Shown here: in pieces, positions 56,211 through 64,000 of the stretch
How the letters are laid out: each line of letters begins with the position of its first letter
Position numbering within the stretch: the first letter of the stretch is position 1
NCBI RefSeq assembly: GCF_000429965.1
Contig: NZ_AUCW01000012.1
Location: forward strand, 169,675 to 233,674
Source of the DNA: Desulfogranum mediterraneum DSM 13871
Lineage (GTDB): Bacteria > Desulfobacterota > Desulfobulbia > Desulfobulbales > Desulfobulbaceae
Direction: 5' to 3'
Length of the DNA stretch: 64,000 bases
Translations under genes and position numbers: made by a program
The notes under the pieces: generated by a model
Databases searched by the model: none
The model's input: the letters and a program-made list of their open reading frames with translations, nothing else
What the model was told of the DNA's origin: nothing

Positions 56211-57659
56211 TCATTCAAGCTGGCTGCTCCTCTTCCTCATCCCCCCGAGCTGTGCACCTATTGCATTCTCGATACCTGCAAAGGCGGTAAGATAGTTATA
56301 ATATGTTACAACCAGTTCACTGAGTGTTCTCGTCAGGCTCAGTTGGGCATCGTTAAATTCAATCACATCATAGGATCCGGATTCATACCTTTTTTGCGCC
56401 AAGGTAAGATTTTCCCTGGCAAGCCCAAGTGTTTGCAGTGCTATCTGTACGCTCTGCCTACTCTCATCCGCCTTCAGGTAACTGTCTGTAACTTCACTGG
56501 TGATAGTCAACTGCATATCCCGAAACCTTGCTTTATTTTCAAGTACGCCACCTCTGGCTTCAGCCACGGCGCCTTGTGTATGGAATCCTGAAAATAATTT
56601 CCAGGTACAGGCAACCCCTGCCTCCCAACTATCTTTGTACAGGGAAAGATTCGTGTCGTAGTCATTGTACCTGACCTCTGCCGTGATGGAGGGCCAGTAA
56701 TCCCCCTTAACACTTCTCAGCTGTGCCTTGGCTGCCTCAGTCAACTGTTTAAACTGGAGCAAGTCAGGTCGCTGCTCCAAGGCAACCTGTATCAATTCTT
56801 CAAGGCTCTTAAGCACTGGAGGCATGGACTCGATGACGTTATCTAGATTTACTCCGTCATCGTAGAGGGTATATCGTCCCTGGTTAGGCTTGGTACCCAA
56901 AATTTGTTCAAGAGAAACTCTGGCTGTTTTAAGATTATATCTTGAGCGCACAAGATTCATTCTAGCATTTGAAAGCTCTACCTCAGCATTGATCACATCA
57001 ATCTTGGTCCGTACGCCGGTTTTATAGTAAATATCTGCGCGATCAAGGTGCTGCTGGAAACTTTCCACAGACTCCATGGCAACATCGACTAATCGTTTCT
57101 TTTCCAATACGTTATAATATGCCATCTTTACCTGAAAGAGAATATCCTGGAGCTGTCTCTGCAACTGAGAGTCCACAGCTTTCAGGTTCATCTTTCCGGC
57201 ATCGATGGCACCTGTGGTCTTGCCAAAATCATAGATCAGCTGAGAGATATTAAATGCCCCGTGGACGATATCGTCCTCTTCAGCTTCATCGTTAACCAGT
57301 AGAGATTGTCCTTCACTGTTATTTTCCGCAGCAGAAGAAGCTGAATCCTGCCTCTCAGTATAAAAATAACGGCCTTCAACTGCCAGTTGCGGTAAATACC
57401 CAGATCGGACCATGGTGAGCTGCCCTTCACTCTGTGCCAGTTGCTGCCTCACCACCTCGATCATCTGGTTATGGTCAAGTGCAATGACAATGAGGTCATC
57501 CAGACTGAGAAACATTAGCCCCCCCCGGTCTACAGCAGGGGAAGCCGTCCTATTACCGGCAGTTGGCTCACCGCCCCCTGTACTTGCGATAGCTGGACAT
57601 AGCAGAGCAAAAAACAGCATTGCCCAATAAACAGAGAATCGATAATGACATTTGCGCAT
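56211..57659 (-). CDS. TolC-family outer-membrane channel protein
   Basis: 482 residues from ATG 57659, giving an N-terminal signal peptide (FSVYWAMLFFALLCPAIAS). Two OEP repeats follow: SLDDLIVIALDHNQMIEVVRQQLAQ opens the first; the second begins near SLEELIQVALEQRPDL. The repeated coiled-coil pattern, with QRYESGSYDVIEFNDAQLSL-like strand (AQKRYESGSYDVIEF) close to the end, is typical of type I secretion channels. The ATG has no strong ribosome site; the frame is open to 57725. It supplies the outer-membrane duct for the two adaptor proteins encoded next. Confidence 0.9.
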   Translation of the reverse strand: MRKCHYRFSVYWAMLFFALLCPAIASTGGGEPTAGNRTASPAVDRGGLMFLSLDDLIVIALDHNQMIEVVRQQLAQSEGQLTMVRSGYLPQLAVEGRYFYTERQDSASSAAENNSEGQSLLVNDEAEEDDIVHGAFNISQLIYDFGKTTGAIDAGKMNLKAVDSQLQRQLQDILFQVKMAYYNVLEKKRLVDVAMESVESFQQHLDRADIYYKTGVRTKIDVINAEVELSNARMNLVRSRYNLKTARVSLEQILGTKPNQGRYTLYDDGVNLDNVIESMPPVLKSLEELIQVALEQRPDLLQFKQLTEAAKAQLRSVKGDYWPSITAEVRYNDYDTNLSLYKDSWEAGVACTWKLFSGFHTQGAVAEARGGVLENKARFRDMQLTITSEVTDSYLKADESRQSVQIALQTLGLARENLTLAQKRYESGSYDVIEFNDAQLSLTRTLSELVVTYYNYLTAFAGIENAIGAQLGGMRKRSSQLE

Positions 57660-57725
57660 GTTGAGCTGTACCACGGTTGACGTAAGTGACCTTCCAGACA
57701 ATAACCTTATGGTTAGATATGACAT

Positions 57726-57909
57726 ATACTATCTTTTCAATACTGCTCCCTAATCACCCTGACAAGAAAAATCATAGCCAGCAGCTTGCTTCCCCTACAG
57801 AGAGAAGCAAAAGCAAGCAGTCGTAGAGGTTGTAACTACGCTACCCTACGACCAGGGCTCAGATTGAACCCCGGTGGCGAGAAAGTCGCTCAACAAGTAC
57901 ACCATCCAT
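57726..57909 (-). ncRNA. Structured leader segment between HDOD and tolC genes (riboswitch-like, unassigned)
   Basis: Read leftward, the RNA could fold into four hairpins in order: GCGA/TCGC with a CTTTC loop; GGGTTC/GAGCCC with a 5-base loop; GTCGTAG/CTACGAC enclosing GGTAGCGTAGTTACAACC; and GCTTGCTT/AAGCAAGC. The third resembles part of GEMM c-di-GMP riboswitches (GGTAGC..GTTACC), but the GCAAAG core is not found. It precedes tolC and may control it. Confidence 0.35.
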
Positions 57910-58752
57910 CTACAGAAAAATCAGCTCCATTGCCACTCGAACATCTTTCTTGACCTCCTCCTGAATGGAGGTGCAGTCTTCCGGACTCAGCCTTGAAATT
58001 TCCCATGCATATGGGTGCACAGCCAACACACCCTCATTAAATACCCCTTCCCCATCATTGGCCCTTGTCAACAGCGAACCGATATGCACCAGAACGGTCT
58101 CCAATGGATGGTGTTCGGCTTTTTCAGGCAGGACATGGTGAGCTGTTGTCTCCTTCAACGTGCCCGAAAGTTCCCATTGTTCCATGAGGTAGGCGCCAAT
58201 CTGAGTATAATCAAAGCCGAGCATTTTTTGCTCAGCTTCGACTATCGACTTACCCGTATTTTTTACATAAAAGAGTGCCTGTTGCGAGAGACTTGGAACA
58301 GCTTGATACATGACGAGGTGACCGATGTCGTGCAGCAGGCCGGCAACAAATAATTTTTCCTTATCGCAAGCTCCGCACAGCAGGGCCAAATGGCTACAGG
58401 TAACTGCGCACTGAACACTACATCGCCAAAATTTCCTCACATCCATCACGTCGGCGGCGATCCCTTTGAATGCCTCGGCGACGGAGGCCGCCAGCACGAT
58501 ATCATGCACCTGATGCGAACCAAGCAAGGTGATTGCACGGCTAACGGTTTCCACCTTTTGGGCGAAGCCATAGAGGGAGCTGTTTACTATGCGCAACAAA
58601 CGAAAAGTCATCGCCGGATCATGGCTGATCACCACCGAGACCTCAGCCATGGCATAATCAGGATCGTCCAGGATGCTTTTCAAGCGAAGATAGACGTCAG
58701 GCAGAGTAAAAAGATTTGCCGTCTTCATGACGTCCTTCAACAGTGCATCCAT
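57910..58752 (-). CDS. HDOD-domain signalling protein
   Basis: 280 residues covering one HDOD domain. LPDVYLRLKSILDDPDYAMAE and IISHDPAMTFRLLRIVNSSLYG form the start; SRAITLLGSHQVHDIVL and VAGLLHDIGHLVMYQAVP form the core. The HD pair in LLHDIGH is kept, though most HDOD proteins are not active phosphodiesterases. GGAGG is 5 bases before the ATG. HDOD proteins often work with c-di-GMP enzymes; here the gene follows the GGDEF-EAL gene by 53 bases on the same strand. Confidence 0.9.
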   Translation of the reverse strand: MDALLKDVMKTANLFTLPDVYLRLKSILDDPDYAMAEVSVVISHDPAMTFRLLRIVNSSLYGFAQKVETVSRAITLLGSHQVHDIVLAASVAEAFKGIAADVMDVRKFWRCSVQCAVTCSHLALLCGACDKEKLFVAGLLHDIGHLVMYQAVPSLSQQALFYVKNTGKSIVEAEQKMLGFDYTQIGAYLMEQWELSGTLKETTAHHVLPEKAEHHPLETVLVHIGSLLTRANDGEGVFNEGVLAVHPYAWEISRLSPEDCTSIQEEVKKDVRVAMELIFL

Positions 58753-58805
58753 CTATACCTCCAGAAACATGCTCTTTTTAAATATCCCTGGACCAGGAAC
58801 ACCAC

Positions 58806-61800
58806 CTACTGTCTCCACGATCTCACTATAGACTCAATACCGCCCTGAAGGAGCCTGGTCGCCTCATTGGCAGCAACTGGCTTACTGAAGATATAACCCT
58901 GCATCTCATCACAACCGAAATTACGAAGCAGTGCTACCTGTGCTTCATTTTCAACTCCTTCTGCTGTCACCTTAATCCCCATCCCGTGAGCCATTTTAAT
59001 TATCGAATTCACCAAACTCTTCTCTTTCTCATTTGTCTCAATATCAGCAACAAAAGAACGATCTATCTTGACATAGCTTGCTGGAAAATTTTTCAGATAA
59101 CCAAGCGAAGAATATCCAGTACCGAAATCATCAAGAGCAATACATATTCCATGACTATCTATTGATCGCAGAACATCTGTAGAGTAGGCAACATTTTCCA
59201 TCATGGCAGTTTCAGTAACTTCTACCACAAGGTGCTCCGGATTCAGCTTATTCTTATTCAAAATTTTTATAATTTTTGCAACAAGTCCTTGCTCACGAAA
59301 CTGCCTATTTGAAAAATTTACAGCTACACTGTTATGTTCAATACCCATGTCGAGCCATGCACGTAATTGTCTACAAGCTGTCTCCAGCACCCATTCACCT
59401 ATCACGCCAATGAGACCTGAATACTCGGCAATCGAAATAAATTCGTAAGGTGGGACCAGACCATTCTCAGGATCATCCCAGCGGAGCAGTGCTTCCATGC
59501 CAACTACAGACCAAGTCCTACTATCGATTTTAGGCTGATAATACAAAACAAACTCATCGTTACTTATTGCCCTATGAAGTCTACTTTCTAGCTGCAGGTG
59601 CTTGGTTGATACAGAATGAATAGTATCAGAATAAAAACAATATTGATTATGATCCAGCTTATTTCTCGCATACCTCCTGGCCGACGCAGCATTTTTATCA
59701 AGTTCTTCAGGGGAAGAGCCATCATAAGGATAAATAGAAATACCAACACTTGCATTAGCGTAGAATTTATTCCCTTCTACATGAAATGCATTATCAAACT
59801 CCACCAGGATCCGCTTAACTATCCAGACGATAGCATCGGTTTCCTCTATGTCGGTCAACAGTATGCCAAACTCTTCGCTACTAAGACGAGAAATTGTTGG
59901 CACCAAAGAAGACGTTGGTAACTTGGCCACGGTATCCATTTCCCGCAAGGCTACAGCCAGCCGCTTGCTTATTTGTTGCAATAAATTCTCACCGGATTTA
60001 TAGCCCAAGGTTTCGCTAATTCGCTGAACAGTGTCAATGGAAATGGACAATATCGCTACTATATTATCATAACGTCGCCCACGCACCAATGCCTGCGACA
60101 CCCGATCATAAAAGAGCGTCCTGGTTGGCAGGCCTGTCACCACATCATAGGCTGTAATATGTTTCAGCTCCTGAGAACGCTTTTCAGCCAACTCCTCTAA
60201 CTGCTGGAGACGAAAGGTTAACCGCTGCACTTCATCATCACCGCCACCTTCCTCTTCGACAACATTTCGAGTTGCGTGTTCTTGTGTTGGCTGAGCATCT
60301 TGCCTGTTATCTGCCAGAGGAAGGCACCCTCCTTCCTGGCCTGAAAAATCAGCGAGCTCTTCGTCACCCCAACAGACAAGACGATTCCTGCCACTTTCTT
60401 TAGCAATATAGAGGGCCTTGTCAGCCTGATTAGTCAGTTCATCGGGAGCATTGGTTTTAAACTGCAAGGAAGAGGCACCAAAACTCATGGTCACCTGAAT
60501 CCCGGTTGAAACATCTGCCTTAATAGCCTGCCGTATCCGGTTACCAACATAAGCAGCCTGTTTAAGATCACTACCAGGAAGGACAAGGCAAAACTCTTCG
60601 CCACCATAGCGCCCTATCAAGTCGCCTTCCCGGGCATTCTTTTGCAACTGAGCAGCAACCGCCTTTATAACTTTATCTCCAGAGGCATGACCATACCTGT
60701 CATTTACTGATTTAAAATGATCAATATCGCACATGATGCACGATAAATCCGAACCATTCTGCTGCGCTTCGCTAAAGAGCTTACTGAACTCCCGATTAAA
60801 TGCTCTTCTGTTGAGGAGAAGCGTCATGGGGTCATGGTTAGCGAGAAATTCCAGTTCCCGGTTTTTAATCTGGACCTCTTCAGTGGTTAACTGGAGTTTA
60901 TTGACCGCCTGACTAAGCTCCTGATTCCTTTCTTCGATCTCAGTTATGTCATCAAATGTGACAAGAACTCCACGACGCCTTCCTTCACCGTCCAAAACAG
61001 GTGCAGCATTAACAATAAATGTTATCGCCGCACTGTTGACCGACTCCCTGACCAAACGAATCCCGGTTACACTTTTCCCATCCTTGAGCACCCGCATCCA
61101 GGGAAGGTGCTCCAAATGCCGAGTCGACCTGCACCCTTTCCAGCCAAGCTCTGATCCCCTGAAACCTACAAGATCCAAAGGGGACTTTCCCATTAACTCT
61201 GCAAATGCAGCATTGGCGAGAACAACCTGCTCCTTTTCATCAAGAATCAAAACTCCTTCTTTAAGTACATCAAATGCGGCTCGCACTCTGCCGGGAACGA
61301 CTGCAGAGGGATCAAGTTCTCGCAGCGTTCTTTTCATCAACAAGAAGTAACCTGCAAACCCGGCACAAGCGACAAAAAGGATCAAACCAAGATAGGAGTT
61401 TTTCAACCCTGTGGAGACATTACTCACCCATAGCGGCGAAAAACTTATCTCAACCGTTGCCCAACGTTCCTTTCCGCGCATTATCGGGATCTGGACATGG
61501 GTTGATGTCGAGCGACCATCGCTGGAAGGTTGCCAGTACGCAAGATGATTACCTGCCTCGGCAAGCAATCCGCCCTGATCATCCCGTAACGCGGCAGACC
61601 TGATATCATTATCCCTTGCCACCAAAGATTGGAGGGTCTCTTTGACAACAGGAAGAATATCATTCTCTGCCGACGCTGAAAATTGTATCGCCAGAGCTTC
61701 TGAAAGATTTTTCCTTGATTCAAAGACAGCCTCAGTCCGGTCCGGAGCTAAACCTAAGAGTTGACCGAGAAGCAGCAGACTGACTGTCAGGGATACCAGT

Positions 61801-61835
61801 CCAAGGCTTATTCGTATTGCTGGGGTAAGGCGCAT
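58806..61835 (-). CDS. Membrane sensor PAS-GGDEF-GGDEF-EAL cyclic-di-GMP enzyme
   Basis: 1009 residues. Two membrane helices (ISLGLVSLTVSLLLLGQLLG, and GLILFVACAGFAGYFLL at about 150) flank a periplasmic sensor. A PAS domain (about 185-300) and a coiled coil follow. The first GGDEF has RYGGEEF with the inhibitory RxxD (REGD) five residues earlier, so it should be an active cyclase. The second is degenerate (RLSSEEF). The EAL domain is complete: MEALLRW, VEVTETAMM, LDDFGTGYSSL, KIDRSFV, VTAEGVE and EMQGY. It starts 1 base after the giant protein's stop, so the two are cotranscribed. Confidence 0.93.
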   Translation of the reverse strand: MRLTPAIRISLGLVSLTVSLLLLGQLLGLAPDRTEAVFESRKNLSEALAIQFSASAENDILPVVKETLQSLVARDNDIRSAALRDDQGGLLAEAGNHLAYWQPSSDGRSTSTHVQIPIMRGKERWATVEISFSPLWVSNVSTGLKNSYLGLILFVACAGFAGYFLLMKRTLRELDPSAVVPGRVRAAFDVLKEGVLILDEKEQVVLANAAFAELMGKSPLDLVGFRGSELGWKGCRSTRHLEHLPWMRVLKDGKSVTGIRLVRESVNSAAITFIVNAAPVLDGEGRRRGVLVTFDDITEIEERNQELSQAVNKLQLTTEEVQIKNRELEFLANHDPMTLLLNRRAFNREFSKLFSEAQQNGSDLSCIMCDIDHFKSVNDRYGHASGDKVIKAVAAQLQKNAREGDLIGRYGGEEFCLVLPGSDLKQAAYVGNRIRQAIKADVSTGIQVTMSFGASSLQFKTNAPDELTNQADKALYIAKESGRNRLVCWGDEELADFSGQEGGCLPLADNRQDAQPTQEHATRNVVEEEGGGDDEVQRLTFRLQQLEELAEKRSQELKHITAYDVVTGLPTRTLFYDRVSQALVRGRRYDNIVAILSISIDTVQRISETLGYKSGENLLQQISKRLAVALREMDTVAKLPTSSLVPTISRLSSEEFGILLTDIEETDAIVWIVKRILVEFDNAFHVEGNKFYANASVGISIYPYDGSSPEELDKNAASARRYARNKLDHNQYCFYSDTIHSVSTKHLQLESRLHRAISNDEFVLYYQPKIDSRTWSVVGMEALLRWDDPENGLVPPYEFISIAEYSGLIGVIGEWVLETACRQLRAWLDMGIEHNSVAVNFSNRQFREQGLVAKIIKILNKNKLNPEHLVVEVTETAMMENVAYSTDVLRSIDSHGICIALDDFGTGYSSLGYLKNFPASYVKIDRSFVADIETNEKEKSLVNSIIKMAHGMGIKVTAEGVENEAQVALLRNFGCDEMQGYIFSKPVAANEATRLLQGGIESIVRSWRQ

Positions 61836-61836
61836 A

Positions 61837-64000
61837 TTACTCAGGATCTCTTGTAAACATGGTTTCGACAGTAGTATCAATATCTGATGTAGATTCTATG
61901 CCTTCCCTTTCTTGCTTATCAAGGTTATTTTTCTTAATCTTGGGTGCGATCAGTACGGCAACGGGGTCATAGCTTTTCCACAGTGGTACCGTTGCTAAAA
62001 AACTCGACATCAAGGATCCAGCCCGAAACATATAGCTCACCACACCTGCCCCCAAAGAGGCCGTTATACCGCTGGCCACAAACACGACACCTTGCTGCTC
62101 GCCCTCGGCTTCCTCAAAGGACATGTTCATATCCTGGCGCATAGCATCAAGATGATACTGCATAACGGTATCCCCCAAGACAAACTGACCTGGGTCTGAT
62201 GGCTGTCTACTTACGGAAGCAGCCGAGACCGAAGGTGCAATAAAATCTAATGATTCTGAGCCAACAATCTTCACCACTTTCAACAATGCTCCGAAACGAT
62301 CCTCTCTGGTGAACTGATTTACAAAATCAACATGAGGTTTTGTGGCGAGCTTTGTCGCGAAAGCAGTTTCTCCGAAATTTTGGCCAGTGCCGGCTATCGC
62401 ATCGTCTACAGTTGCTTCGACAGTATCCAGAGAGAGCACCTCTTGACTGGAAACAGTAATGGTTGCCTTGCCAGGAAATAGAGCATCTTCGTATCCTTGA
62501 TCTTCTTTTTCTGGAGCACTTTTATCTTTGCCAGGATCCCGTGCAAACTCTGCTGCTATCGGATCACCACTCTCCTCTGGTTCATCATCACTAATGCCAT
62601 TATCTGGGAGGATTTCATCTTCAAACTGTAAAACAATGGGGGCAGGTGCTTCTGTTGGTTCAAGCTTATCTTCACTTTCTGTAAATTCAGCACTTTGGCC
62701 TGTAGCAGTATCGCCAGCATCATTATTCCCTGTCTCGGTCATACCATCGTCAACGGGCAGGGTATCATCAGCTAAGGATTCTTCACCGGGAGCCGACGGC
62801 TCGCTCACTGGGGAAATATCAAGATCTGCATAGCCAACAGTGATGTCAGTGCCATCGCTGATATCGTATATAAAATTAACAGAGGTTTCGTCATTTGCAG
62901 CTAAAGTATATTCCCAGGTGCCACCACCATTATCAATCAAACTACCGCTGCCGGAATCTATCGCCAAGCCTGTAACAGTAAGACTGTCACCTTCTACATC
63001 AGCCGCATTAACAAGCAACTCTTCCTGGGTGATAGTGCGGGCCACACTGTCTGCTGCAACGGGTGTGAGGGTTACCCTAGTGGTGGTGGGAACATCGTTG
63101 ACATTGGCCAGGGTAACACTGACCACCTGGGTCGTGGTGCTGCCCAGGTCATCGGTCACGGTGACGGTAAAGCTATCGCTACCGAACCAATCGCTATCCG
63201 TCGGCGTGAATGTCCAACTACCGGTTGCTGCATCAATAACGGCGGTGCCCTTGCTGGCTGCTGAGCTTACCGTGAAGTAGCTACCATCGGTCAATCCATC
63301 GACATCGCTGGCATCAAGATCACCGGAGACGGCATCGCCCTCATCGCCGCTGAAGTCGATGTTGCCGGTGATCACTGCAGGGTCGCCGACATTGGCCAGG
63401 GTGATACTGACCACCTGGGTCGTGCTGCCGCCCAGGTCGTCGGTCACGGTGACGGTAAAGGCATCGCTGCCGAACCAGTCGCTGTCCGTCGGGGTAAAGC
63501 TCCAGGCCCCGGTTTCAGCATTAATCGCTGCTGTCCCCTTGGTCGCCGGCGTGCTTACCGTGAAATAGCTGCTGTCGGCCAATCCATCGACATCGCTGGC
63601 ATCAAGATCACCAGAGACCGCATCGCCCTCATCGCCGCTGAAATCGATGTTGCCAGTAATCACTGCAGCGTCGTCGACATTGGCCAGGGTAACACTGACC
63701 ACCTGGGTCGTGCTGCCGCCCAGGTCGTCGGTCACGGTGACGGTAAAGCTGTCACTGCCGAACCAGTCGCTATCCGTTGGCGTGAATGTCCAGGCCCCGG
63801 TTTCAGCATCAATCGCTGCGGTCCCCTTGCTGGCTGCAGAGCTTACCGTGAAGTAGCTACTGTCGCTCAGTCCATCGACATCCGTCGCATCAAGATCACC
63901 GGAGACCGTATCGCCCTCAGCACCGCTGAAATCGATGTTGCCAGTGATCACTGCAGGGTCGTCGACATTGGCCAGGGTAATGCTGACCACCTGGGTCGTG
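61837..64000 (-). CDS. Giant VCBS/cadherin-repeat surface protein, C-terminal part (partial)
   Basis: At least 720 residues; the start lies beyond the right edge. From there inward: tandem 96-residue beta-sandwich repeats (TDSDWFGSDSFTVTVTDDLG, then SGDLDASDVDGL, with calcium-type Asp clusters); one diverged repeat (VNAADVEGDSLTVTGL); an acidic Pro/Glu/Asp-rich linker at about 62500-62830; a unique domain; and, 70 residues before the end, a hydrophobic pair of segments (VVFVASGITASLGAGVVS, then LMSSFLATVPLWKSYDPVAVL). The tail is short and charged. No RTX nonapeptides are seen. The C-terminal hydrophobic block may anchor or retain the protein during export. First gene of the leftward export locus. 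Confidence 0.85.
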   Translation of the reverse strand, partial: TTQVVSITLANVDDPAVITGNIDFSGAEGDTVSGDLDATDVDGLSDSSYFTVSSAASKGTAAIDAETGAWTFTPTDSDWFGSDSFTVTVTDDLGGSTTQVVSVTLANVDDAAVITGNIDFSGDEGDAVSGDLDASDVDGLADSSYFTVSTPATKGTAAINAETGAWSFTPTDSDWFGSDAFTVTVTDDLGGSTTQVVSITLANVGDPAVITGNIDFSGDEGDAVSGDLDASDVDGLTDGSYFTVSSAASKGTAVIDAATGSWTFTPTDSDWFGSDSFTVTVTDDLGSTTTQVVSVTLANVNDVPTTTRVTLTPVAADSVARTITQEELLVNAADVEGDSLTVTGLAIDSGSGSLIDNGGGTWEYTLAANDETSVNFIYDISDGTDITVGYADLDISPVSEPSAPGEESLADDTLPVDDGMTETGNNDAGDTATGQSAEFTESEDKLEPTEAPAPIVLQFEDEILPDNGISDDEPEESGDPIAAEFARDPGKDKSAPEKEDQGYEDALFPGKATITVSSQEVLSLDTVEATVDDAIAGTGQNFGETAFATKLATKPHVDFVNQFTREDRFGALLKVVKIVGSESLDFIAPSVSAASVSRQPSDPGQFVLGDTVMQYHLDAMRQDMNMSFEEAEGEQQGVVFVASGITASLGAGVVSYMFRAGSLMSSFLATVPLWKSYDPVAVLIAPKIKKNNLDKQEREGIESTSDIDTTVETMFTRDPE
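63101..64000 (-). repeat. Tandem 288-bp repeats encoding 96-residue modules
   Basis: The word ACATTGGCCA recurs on the plus strand at 63101, 63389, 63677 and 63965, an exact 288-bp period. The three complete units in the window are nearly identical in long stretches, and the array continues past the edge. Confidence 0.95.

Noticed and set aside
56020..56295. 91-codon plus-strand ORF between GAF-HlyD and tolC
   Set aside because: It overlaps the 3' end of tolC by about 85 bases on the opposite strand and has no domain.
57726..57909. c-di-GMP (GEMM) riboswitch
   Set aside because: Only a GGTAGC...GTTAC loop resembles it; the conserved GCAAA/GCAAAG cores are absent, so I list it only as an unassigned structured segment.
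58806..61835. LapD-type inactive c-di-GMP receptor
   Set aside because: The first GGDEF and the EAL domain keep their catalytic motifs and there is a PAS domain instead of HAMP, so a LapD label is not supported.
63101..64000. Regularly spaced repeats considered as a CRISPR array
   Set aside because: The 288-bp units are coding, nearly identical along their length, with no short repeat/unique spacer pattern.
61837..64000. RTX adhesin secreted by a standard type I system
   Set aside because: No GGxGxDxxx nonapeptides are in the visible C-terminal 720 residues, and no ABC exporter gene is seen among the neighbours.

Overview
The window is a GC-rich bacterial chromosome segment of about 60% G+C, dense with genes. 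It probably comes from a Desulfobulbales-like member of the Desulfobacterota. That placement is inferred from gene content: a DUF3683 FAD/Fe-S dehydrogenase, a Ni superoxide dismutase, a DRTGG-type phosphotransacetylase, two MoxR/DUF58 operons and SO_0444-type metal efflux. No rRNA or ribosomal protein marker is present. One tRNA gene, tRNA-Arg(TCG), lies at 815-891.

Layout, left to right. 1-0.9 kb: a cut-off gene of unknown function, a possible mobile-element scar, a terminator and tRNA-Arg. 1-8.9 kb: a DUF309 gene, a DMT exporter, sbcD-sbcC and an AI-2E-type permease. 8.9-12.7 kb: a leftward operon AMMECR1-YkgJ-bioB-bioA. 12.8-15.9 kb: a LEA14-like lipoprotein, a NaChBac-type voltage-gated sodium channel, a TSUP transporter remnant, and a Ni superoxide dismutase with its own Sec signal peptide, set among copies of a ~140-bp MITE-like repeat. 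16-21 kb: moxR-DUF58-transglutaminase(TgpA)-Fe-ADH. 21-26.5 kb: pta, a second DMT exporter, an unknown small protein, a HAD phosphatase and threonine aldolase. 26.7-30.8 kb: proVWX glycine betaine uptake behind an AT-rich region with helically phased motifs, then a MarR regulator. 30.8-32.2 kb: an MBL-fold hydrolase and a hemerythrin. 32.4-39.4 kb: a second moxR operon (moxR-DUF58-DUF4381-batA-batB/C fusion-batD). 39.5-43.9 kb: a macrodomain protein and a 1213-aa FAD/Fe-S oxidoreductase. 44-45.7 kb: a metal efflux permease with its ArsR/SmtB regulator. 46-49.7 kb: a probable iron-response cluster (LbtU-like porin, DUF2325 protein, Cys-tailed small protein, flavodoxin).

50-64 kb is the most unusual part. 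It is a leftward gene set of visibly lower G+C. In transcription order it encodes: a giant surface protein built of 288-bp VCBS/cadherin-like repeats, which runs off the right edge; a sensor/PAS/GGDEF/GGDEF/EAL protein; an HDOD protein; a structured intergenic segment; a TolC; a GAF-HlyD fusion; a PqqD-like/M50 protease/HlyD fusion; and a shortened SecA paralogue. There are two adaptor-type proteins and an outer-membrane channel, but no ABC, RND or MFS pump, and the visible part of the large protein has no RTX repeats. I infer a dedicated export and surface-retention machine for the giant protein, driven by a SecA-like ATPase and linked to cyclic-di-GMP. This is the best candidate for an undescribed system here.
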